DNA of 5,971 nt from Verrucomicrobiales bacterium (GTDB lineage: Bacteria > Verrucomicrobiota > Verrucomicrobiia > Limisphaerales > UBA1096), in contig WTHH01000280.1 of NCBI GenBank assembly GCA_011523195.1, forward strand, positions 1 through 5,971. Direction: 5' to 3'. Made by a program: the position numbers and the translations under genes. This document shows positions 1 to 5,447 of this stretch, piece after piece. The notes below the pieces were generated by a model. The model searched no databases. It saw only the letters and a list, made by a program, of their open reading frames with translations, and was not told where the DNA came from. How positions within the stretch are numbered: position 1 is the first letter of the stretch; each line of letters opens with the position of its first letter.

Positions 1-1
1 G

Positions 2-484
2 CGCAGTGTCATGATGAGCTTCGAGGGCGATGTGAAATTGACCGATTTCGGCGTGGCCAAGGCCGCGGGTCTGATCGAACAAAACGAGGGTGAGCAACTT
101 TCCGGCACACCGGAATACATGAGCCCGGAGCAGGCGAGTTTCGAGGTGACGGATCAGCGTTCCGACATTTTTTCAAACGGTGTCATCCTCGCTGAGTTGT
201 TGCTTGGCAAAAATATATTCGCGGGGGTGGATGCTGCGGAGTCCCGGCAGAAAATCGTGGACGAACCGATCCCTCATTTCCGGAACGAGAATGACTACAT
301 CGACCTTCGCTTGGATGCCATCCTGCAAAAGGCACTCGCGAGGAATCTGGATGTTCGTTACGAGTCTGCTGAGCGCTTCATGAAGGACATGGAGTACCAC
401 ATGTACCATAAGGGCTACGGGCCGACGAACGAAACCCTGGCCACGTACATGCGGGAGCTGTTCCCGGAACAGGCGCCGGCCTAA
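2..484 (+). CDS. Serine/threonine protein kinase, C-terminal part (5' truncated by window edge)
   Basis: This is the catalytic C-lobe of a eukaryotic-like (Hanks-type) Ser/Thr kinase, which transfers phosphate from ATP to protein Ser/Thr residues. The frame is open from base 2 without a start. The first residues (RSVMMSFEGDVKLTDFG) match the segment that normally follows the catalytic HRD loop, so the true start and the N-lobe with the P-loop and Lys are upstream of the window. The ATG at base 11 is internal. Visible motifs are the metal-binding DFG (44-52), the activation-segment end GTPEYMSPEQ (about 104-133), and the subdomain IX block with DQRSDIFSNGV (about 152-184). A C-terminal helical region ends in YMRELFPEQAPA. 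No transmembrane helix or sensor domain follows the kinase domain, so any sensor would have to be N-terminal. It is convergent with the next gene, with 10 bp between the two stop codons. The substrate is unknown. Confidence 0.93.
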   Translation, partial: RSVMMSFEGDVKLTDFGVAKAAGLIEQNEGEQLSGTPEYMSPEQASFEVTDQRSDIFSNGVILAELLLGKNIFAGVDAAESRQKIVDEPIPHFRNENDYIDLRLDAILQKALARNLDVRYESAERFMKDMEYHMYHKGYGPTNETLATYMRELFPEQAPA

Positions 485-494
485 GCCAAGTGCA

Positions 495-2693
495 TCACGA
501 CCGGGGAATCCGGTTCAAGGTGTAGTGGAATAGGATGTGCCATAGTTCGTTCCCTTCGTCGTCGAAAATGTCAAAGCACTTGAACTCGGTTACGTGCTCT
601 TCTTTTAACCCGTCCACGACCAAGTGTACGGATTTCCGATCCGGTGAAAGAGTTGCGCTTTTGACGTGCAAACCGGTTTGGCTATTTTTCTCGCCTTGAA
701 AATTGTAACGGGGCGAGCCGTATCCCGGCTGGTAGGCGTAGCGAAACTGCGAAACATCGAAGTTGTCCGGATTTGCTGCAGACGGTTTTGCTGGCTTGGT
801 AAACGTCAGTAAAAAACCGTCGGGCTTGGCCTCCGCCTTGGCAACGGAAAAGGGCGTATTTCCGTTGAATGAAACCCTCTCAAGCGAGGCCGGGTCCGGG
901 GCAATACAGGCCCACGTGCGCTGCAGTCCGCCGACGTACAGATTTCCATCCGGGCCAAAACTGAGCCGATTGACTCCGGATCGGAATCCCCTGAGAAACG
1001 GAAAAACCACGCCCTGATATTCGCCATCCACTTTTTCCAGAAAAACCCGTGTGAGCAGTGCATTTTGGAAATCGCCAACGATCAATTGTCCCTTGAAAGG
1101 CCCGAATTTGTCGTTGGTGATTTCGGCCATGCCGGAGACGGACTTGGCCAGCGTGTAGGGGAACCACACTGCGGGAGGGGTGAAAATTTCTCTGCCCTTG
1201 TATAGCTTCTGAGGATCCGGCGTGGCGGAGGGGCGTCCGAAATACTGTCCTGGCCGGAGGTGGTTGAGTTCGCAGACGGCCGTCCAGTGCCCCTGATTGT
1301 CGGTAACGAATATGTCCCTGTTCGGCCCGAATGTGCCGATGCCGTTTGGCTCACGGAAGCCGGAGCCAATCCCGGTCATCATGCCTCCGGTGCCATGTCG
1401 AATTCCCCATCCCATGAATTTCATGTCCCAACGGCCACTGTGTCCGGCATTGGCCAGTACGAATTGGTTGTTCCGGTCGGCAACCGGTCCGTAGGAGAAG
1501 GCGTTGTAGTGCCCGGAGTAGCCCCAGTCGGCACTCACCCGCCTAAGTGAAACTGATCCTGTCTCATCATTAAAACGTATTTCCGTTAATTCCGGTTTTT
1601 GTGAAACATACAGTTTGCCGTCGCGAACGAGCAGTCCCATCGGCTCATTCAAGCCGGACAACAATATTCGCACCTTGACCGCTTCACCGCTGGTCACGCC
1701 CGATAGGAGAAACACATCGCCGGGCCAGGTGCAGACGGCCAGTCGACCGTCCTCCAGCCAGTCCATCCCGGTGACCAACAGTTCCCAATCCTTGTCCAGG
1801 CGGAGGCTTTCGACAAAGTAGTGAGGGGGCTGTTTGCCGGGCCTAGGCCCGAACTGAGTCGTGCCGATGTTTCCAAGCTGGAGCCGCTTTTCATTTTCCA
1901 CGTCAGGGATGTTCAAAGCCGGGAAGCTGTGCATCACTTGGAATGTCACCGGCTTGTCGTGCGACGGAATATGAACCCAATGCAGGTTGGCTTCAGTGTT
2001 GATCGTGCTTTTGCCGAAGGTCGACTCCGCCCCGGCCTCCGTGATGTTCAGTTCCGTGTAATCTAGTTGGGAAAGGATCATACGGGAGGAAATGGATTGG
2101 TCTTCCGTGTTGAGTCGAAAATCGTGATCGCTCCCGACGGGAAATCGGTTGGCCAAAAACCAGAGAGACCGATTGCAGGGGGAGAGGTCAATCGTTCTTG
2201 TAAATCCGTCGGCTGTTGCCTCCAGCGTTATCGAGACATCTACCGGCGGATGGTCATTTTGCAAAAGTTCGTACCGCAACGTGACGGTGTTTCCCTCGGT
2301 GGACGTACTGAGGAAGCGCCCCTCAATGCCCGGTGAGGTGGTATCGAATTTGGGCTCCGGCTTGGCCAGGCGCCACGGGAGAGACGGCGGGTTTTCGAAC
2401 AGCAATTTCCCGTTCGGCTGTGAGATGAATGGGCGTTTTGCGTGGGCATACTGTGGGCCGTAAAGATCCAGCTTGCCACGCCAAACCGTGTGCGGCCGAA
2501 GTTTTTCGGTATCGAAAGCGAATTGAATATCGCCAAGCGGAATGACGACCGTCCGCGTTGCCTTGGGCATGGGGGCATGACGAAACAACTGCCCGGGTGG
2601 GTCATTGGCGGGCGTGACCTTCTTCGCTTGGCCAAGCGCTTGGCTGTAGACAGCGAATATGCCAATCAGAACGTAGATGAGTTTGGTCAACAT
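495..2693 (-). CDS. Secreted beta-propeller protein, sorbosone/glucose dehydrogenase-like, PVC type
   Basis: This is an exported protein of about 732 aa. The start is placed at the ATG at 2691-2693 because it opens a classic signal peptide (MLTKLIYVLIGIFAVYSQALGQA). The frame stays open to an ATG at 2795, but that extension would run into the tRNA-His gene and place 34 polar residues before the signal. Residues about 45-265 are a beta-rich N-terminal region, possibly DUF6797-like. Residues about 290-610 look like a six-bladed propeller of the sorbosone/glucose dehydrogenase or NHL type, with repeats such as FREPNGIGTFGPNRDIFVTD and GVNRLSFGPDGNLYVGG. Residues about 610-730 form a beta-sandwich-like end finishing in FHYTLNRIP, an ending I associate with PVC secreted dehydrogenase-like proteins. 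There is no CxxCH heme motif, although many relatives carry a fused cytochrome c. No strong Shine-Dalgarno sequence precedes the ATG. An oxidoreductase role is inferred from the fold only; it could equally be a non-catalytic binding protein. Confidence 0.85.
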   Translation of the reverse strand: MLTKLIYVLIGIFAVYSQALGQAKKVTPANDPPGQLFRHAPMPKATRTVVIPLGDIQFAFDTEKLRPHTVWRGKLDLYGPQYAHAKRPFISQPNGKLLFENPPSLPWRLAKPEPKFDTTSPGIEGRFLSTSTEGNTVTLRYELLQNDHPPVDVSITLEATADGFTRTIDLSPCNRSLWFLANRFPVGSDHDFRLNTEDQSISSRMILSQLDYTELNITEAGAESTFGKSTINTEANLHWVHIPSHDKPVTFQVMHSFPALNIPDVENEKRLQLGNIGTTQFGPRPGKQPPHYFVESLRLDKDWELLVTGMDWLEDGRLAVCTWPGDVFLLSGVTSGEAVKVRILLSGLNEPMGLLVRDGKLYVSQKPELTEIRFNDETGSVSLRRVSADWGYSGHYNAFSYGPVADRNNQFVLANAGHSGRWDMKFMGWGIRHGTGGMMTGIGSGFREPNGIGTFGPNRDIFVTDNQGHWTAVCELNHLRPGQYFGRPSATPDPQKLYKGREIFTPPAVWFPYTLAKSVSGMAEITNDKFGPFKGQLIVGDFQNALLTRVFLEKVDGEYQGVVFPFLRGFRSGVNRLSFGPDGNLYVGGLQRTWACIAPDPASLERVSFNGNTPFSVAKAEAKPDGFLLTFTKPAKPSAANPDNFDVSQFRYAYQPGYGSPRYNFQGEKNSQTGLHVKSATLSPDRKSVHLVVDGLKEEHVTEFKCFDIFDDEGNELWHILFHYTLNRIPRS
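2625..2638. repeat. Perfect 14-bp palindrome CGCTTGGCCAAGCG, copy 1
   Basis: The 14-mer is identical to its own reverse complement. It lies in the signal-peptide region of the minus-strand propeller gene, where it is read as the codons for LGQA. It runs into a further half-site (CGCTTGGC at 2637-2644), giving an overlapping second palindrome CCAAGCGCTTGG at 2632-2643. See the finding on the iterated word. Confidence 0.9.
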
Positions 2694-2717
2694 CGTGTGG
2701 CTGCTCACACGTTGCCC

Positions 2718-2747
2718 AAAAAATGGACTCAGTTCAATTGAATCTGA
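2718..2747 (-). terminator. Weak candidate terminator downstream of tRNA-His
   Basis: On the minus strand, 16 bp past the tRNA CCA end, the inverted repeat TCAGATTCAATTGAACTGA (2729-2747) can pair as a 7-bp stem with one bulged A and an AATT loop. It is followed five bases later by six T residues (2718-2723). The stem is AT-rich and the T-run is not directly adjacent, so it may be leaky. If it works, it separates the tRNA from the propeller gene; if not, the two are co-transcribed. Confidence 0.3.
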
Positions 2748-2762
2748 AGGGAAGGGGGAAAG

Positions 2763-2838
2763 TGGGGTGACCGACGGGACTCGAACCCGCAACAACCAGA
2801 ATCACAATCTGGGGCTCTACCATTGAACTACGGCCACC
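2763..2838 (-). tRNA. tRNA-His (anticodon GTG)
   Basis: A full cloverleaf can be folded by eye on the minus strand. The acceptor stem is GTGGCCG paired with CGGTCAC (one G-T pair), the D arm is GTTC/GAGC, the anticodon stem is CCAGA/TCTGG with loop TTGTGAT giving anticodon GTG, and the T arm is GCGGG/CCCGT with loop TTCGAGT. The base before the acceptor stem is G (G-1, complement of 2838) and the discriminator is C73 (complement of 2766). This extra G-C pair is the identity element of histidine tRNA. The 3' CCA is encoded in the DNA (2763-2765). Without G-1 and CCA the gene is 2766-2837. No integrase or duplicated tRNA end is seen in the window. Confidence 0.97.
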
Positions 2839-2853
2839 ACCAAAGGGGCGGGG

Positions 2854-2883
2854 AACCTACCGCAACGCATTCGAGCCGGTCAA
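2854..2883 (-). promoter_or_regulatory. Candidate sigma-70-type promoter for tRNA-His
   Basis: On the minus strand, TTGACC (2878-2883) as -35 and TAGGTT (2854-2859) as -10 are separated by 18 bp, which would start transcription about 8 bases before the mature tRNA 5' end. Upstream lie an AAAATAT stretch and an A8 tract (complement of 2905-2912), similar to the A+T-rich UP elements of strong stable-RNA promoters. The -35 matches consensus at five of six bases, the -10 at only three (first, second and last). Confidence 0.45.
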
Positions 2884-2926
2884 GTATCGCCTGATATTTT
2901 GCCCTTTTTTTTGGCCGGAATCGTGG

Positions 2927-2955
2927 TTGCCTGCGCCTGGGGATTGGCATAGGTT
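2927..2955 (+). promoter_or_regulatory. Candidate promoter for the DUF1549/DUF1501 operon
   Basis: TTGCCT (2927-2932) and TAGGTT (2950-2955) are separated by 17 bp on the plus strand. The -10 hexamer is identical to that of the candidate tRNA promoter facing the other way, which gives some mutual support. Transcription would begin near 2962. That leaves almost no leader before the GTG at 2970 but a leader of about 40 bases before the alternative TTG start at 3003. Prediction is by eye only. Confidence 0.35.
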
Positions 2956-2969
2956 TCGCGGAACTCGGA

Positions 2970-5441
2970 GTGTTTGCCTTTTTTTTAAACCAAGGTGCGA
3001 CTTTGAGGCGGCTCGGGCTGCTGCTGCTTGGGCTGTCGCTTGGCCAAGCGAACGGGTTGGCCGCCGCTGACACCATCGAGGTGTTTCCTTCCGAGATTCA
3101 GTTGCCTGTGAATGACCAGCAAAGGTTGCTGGTGCATCAACGCTTGGCCGGAGGAATGGTTCGAGATCTATCCCGCGAGGCTTCTTTTTCATCCGACAAT
3201 CCGACAGTTATCACTGTCGAGGACGGCATTATACGGGCAGCCAGTGAGGGCTTGGCCAAGGTTAGGGTGGAGGTCGGTGCGCGGGTGTTGAACGTGGATG
3301 TGGCGGTGGTGCCGGCTGCGAGGGACGCCCGGTTGAGTTTTGTCGGTGACGTGCTGCCTGTGTTGGCCAAGGCCGGCTGTGCGGGTGGGAGTTGTCATGC
3401 CAAACCGCAGGGGCAGAACGGTTTTTCACTATCGGTATTCTCGTTCGACCCGAAATCGGATTACCGCGAGGTGGTCAAGGATCAGCGTGGGCGCCGGGTT
3501 TTTCCGGCATTGCCTTCGGAGAGCCTGCTGCTCAAGAAGCCGACCCTCGCGGTGGAGCATGAGGGTGGCAAACGGCTGGAAGTCGGTTCACGATTTTACC
3601 GTATCATTCACGACTGGATCGCAGAGGGGATGCTGTATCAGCGCCCGGATGAACTCAGGCTGATCGGCATCGAGGTCTTTCCCGATGAATGGAGCTACGA
3701 AAAGGAGGCGCGGCAGCAACTGGTTGTGACGGCTCGCTACGAGAACGGTCTGCGCCGCGATGTTACACACCTGGCGGATTTTGCCACGAATGAAAAGGAG
3801 TTGGCTGAGGTGGGAGAGGATGGGCTGGTTCAAGTGGGTTCGCTGAACGGCGAGGGGGTGGTTGTGGTGCGTTACATGGGCGAAGTGGCTCTGGCGCGAA
3901 TCACCGTGCCGACAAGCCGCCAGTTCGGGGATGCTGTTTATGCTGGTCTGCCGGTGAACAATTTCATCGATGAAAAAGCGCACGGTCGTTTTCAAAAACT
4001 GGGCATTTTGCCGAGCGATCTTTGCTCGGATTCGGAGTTTATTCGTCGGGCATTCATCGATGTGTTGGGAGTATTGCCGGAGCCGGCCGAGGTGCGGCGT
4101 TTTCTGGCTGATGAAGATACCGCCAAGCGCGACCGCTTGATCGACCGCCTGCTCGATGATCCCCGCTACGCCGACACGTGGGCCAATCGCTGGGGCGATT
4201 TGTTTCGGCCCAACATCGCGCGGGTCGGACTTAAAAGCGCTTACACGATTGACAATTGGATCCGCGAGTGTTTTGCGGAAAACAAACCGTACGACCGGAT
4301 GGTTCGCGAGATCCTGACGGCCAAGGGCAGCACGCACCGTGTGGGTCCAGCCGTGATCTATCGTACGCGCCGTGAACCGGCCACGCTCACGACGTTGTTC
4401 AGTCAGGTGTTCCTTGGCGTGCGCCTTGAGTGCGCGCGGTGTCATCATCATCCAAACGAAAAATGGAGCCAGACCGACTTTTACCAGTTCGCGGCATTCT
4501 TCGCCGAGATGAAGCGCAAGGGCACGGGCATCTCGCCGCCGATATCGGCCGGCACGGAATATTTTTACCACGCACCGGGCGGGACCGTGAACCATCCGGT
4601 GAGTAATGCGGTGATGAAAGCGACGCCGCTTGGCGGTGGGCAATTGGAGACACCGACCGGGGCAGACCCCCGATCGACTTTGGCCGACTGGATGTTGACT
4701 CCGGAGAATCCATACTTTGCCAAGGCAATGGCGAATCGCGTTTGGGGCCAATTTTTCGGGCGAGGCATCGTGCATCCGGTGGACGATTTTCGCGCGTCCA
4801 ACCCTCCGTCCAACCCGGAGATGCTCGAGGCTTTGGCGGACGATTTCGCAGCGCACAAGTTCGATCTCAAACATCTCATGCGCCGGATCATGCAATCTCG
4901 GCTGTATCAGCTTAGCTCCGTCCCCAACGAGACCAACGTGCAGGACACACAGAATTTCTCCCGCTTTTATCGCCGCCGACTGGGGGCAGAAAATCTGGAG
5001 GACATCGTTAATCAGGTGACTGGCGTAACCAGCGAATACTCCAACTTGCGATTGGACGCGCGGAAAGTTGAGCTTTGGACGACGATTATGAGTTCGCCGA
5101 TGCTCGAGTCGTTTGGCCTGCCTAACTCCAGCGAAAACTGTCCCTGCGAACGGGACAATCGCCCGAGCATGGTGCAGGCGCTGCACCTTATGAACTCGGA
5201 CAAACTGCAAACGCAGTTGGCCGACAAACAGGGCCGGGCGGCCGCGCTTGGCCAAGCGGATCGTCCGGCGGGCGAGATTGTGGATGAGGTTTACCTGTCG
5301 ATTTACAGTCGTTGGCCAAGCGCAGGCGAGAGGGCCATCGCTGTTGAGGCGATCGAGACGGCAGAGGCCAAGCGCCAGCAGGCTGTCGAGGATTTGATGT
5401 GGTCCTTGATCAACTCGGCTGAATTTGTCTTTAATCACTGA
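2970..5441 (+). CDS. Secreted BIG2 / PSCyt-like / DUF1549 (PSCyt2) / DUF1553 (PSD1) protein
   Basis: This is a large exported protein of a PVC-specific family whose biochemical role is unknown; heme motifs suggest an electron-transfer part. Residue numbers are from the GTG at 2970 (823 aa). They run: signal peptide to about 33; first BIG2 Ig-like domain 36-115; PSCyt1-like region 122-222 with C137-x4-C142-H143; second BIG2 domain 232-314; DUF1549 about 329-513 ending at C488-x2-C491-H492 followed by HHP; DUF1553 about 568-815 with LADWMLTPENPYFAKAMANR and a CPCERDNRPS block. The C-terminus is NSAEFVFNH. The start is uncertain. GTG at 2970 has only a GGA seven bases upstream. TTG at 3003 has AAGG seven bases upstream and yields a cleaner signal (RRLGLLLLGLSLGQANGLAAA, with the first residue from TTG). 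The DUF1501 gene follows after 6 bp. A long open frame on the opposite strand is only a shadow. Confidence 0.93.
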   Translation: MFAFFLNQGATLRRLGLLLLGLSLGQANGLAAADTIEVFPSEIQLPVNDQQRLLVHQRLAGGMVRDLSREASFSSDNPTVITVEDGIIRAASEGLAKVRVEVGARVLNVDVAVVPAARDARLSFVGDVLPVLAKAGCAGGSCHAKPQGQNGFSLSVFSFDPKSDYREVVKDQRGRRVFPALPSESLLLKKPTLAVEHEGGKRLEVGSRFYRIIHDWIAEGMLYQRPDELRLIGIEVFPDEWSYEKEARQQLVVTARYENGLRRDVTHLADFATNEKELAEVGEDGLVQVGSLNGEGVVVVRYMGEVALARITVPTSRQFGDAVYAGLPVNNFIDEKAHGRFQKLGILPSDLCSDSEFIRRAFIDVLGVLPEPAEVRRFLADEDTAKRDRLIDRLLDDPRYADTWANRWGDLFRPNIARVGLKSAYTIDNWIRECFAENKPYDRMVREILTAKGSTHRVGPAVIYRTRREPATLTTLFSQVFLGVRLECARCHHHPNEKWSQTDFYQFAAFFAEMKRKGTGISPPISAGTEYFYHAPGGTVNHPVSNAVMKATPLGGGQLETPTGADPRSTLADWMLTPENPYFAKAMANRVWGQFFGRGIVHPVDDFRASNPPSNPEMLEALADDFAAHKFDLKHLMRRIMQSRLYQLSSVPNETNVQDTQNFSRFYRRRLGAENLEDIVNQVTGVTSEYSNLRLDARKVELWTTIMSSPMLESFGLPNSSENCPCERDNRPSMVQALHLMNSDKLQTQLADKQGRAAALGQADRPAGEIVDEVYLSIYSRWPSAGERAIAVEAIETAEAKRQQAVEDLMWSLINSAEFVFNH
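3037..3050. repeat. Perfect 14-bp palindrome CGCTTGGCCAAGCG, copy 2
   Basis: This is an exact copy of the palindrome at 2625-2638. It lies in the signal-peptide region of the DUF1549/DUF1553 gene and is again read in the frame giving LGQA, although that gene is on the opposite strand and unrelated to the propeller gene. Confidence 0.9.
5245..5258. repeat. Perfect 14-bp palindrome CGCTTGGCCAAGCG, copy 3
   Basis: This third exact copy is near the 3' end of the DUF1549/DUF1553 gene, in a poorly conserved linker (AAALGQADR), once more read as LGQA. A one-sided degenerate copy, GTTGGCCAAGCG, follows at 5311-5322, and half-sites follow at 5367-5374 and 5582-5589. The word is therefore clustered at the junction of the two operon genes. 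Confidence 0.9.
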
Positions 5442-5447
5442 AACGGC

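Noticed and set aside
500..514. Inverted repeat ACCGG-GGAAT-CCGGT near the convergent stops, as a bidirectional terminator
   Set aside because: The stem is only 5 bp, there is no T-run on either side, and it lies inside the coding end of the minus-strand gene.
2694..2795. N-terminal extension of the propeller protein from an ATG at 2795
   Set aside because: It overlaps the tRNA-His gene and precedes a perfectly good signal peptide that begins at 2693.
2763..2838. tRNA-His as an integration (att) site for a mobile element
   Set aside because: No integrase, direct repeat of the tRNA 3' end, or insertion sequence is present in the window.
2828..3192. Overlapping minus-strand open frames across the intergenic spacer
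   Set aside because: They have basic, low-complexity translations, cross the tRNA 5' end or the start of the DUF1549 gene, and show no family resemblance.
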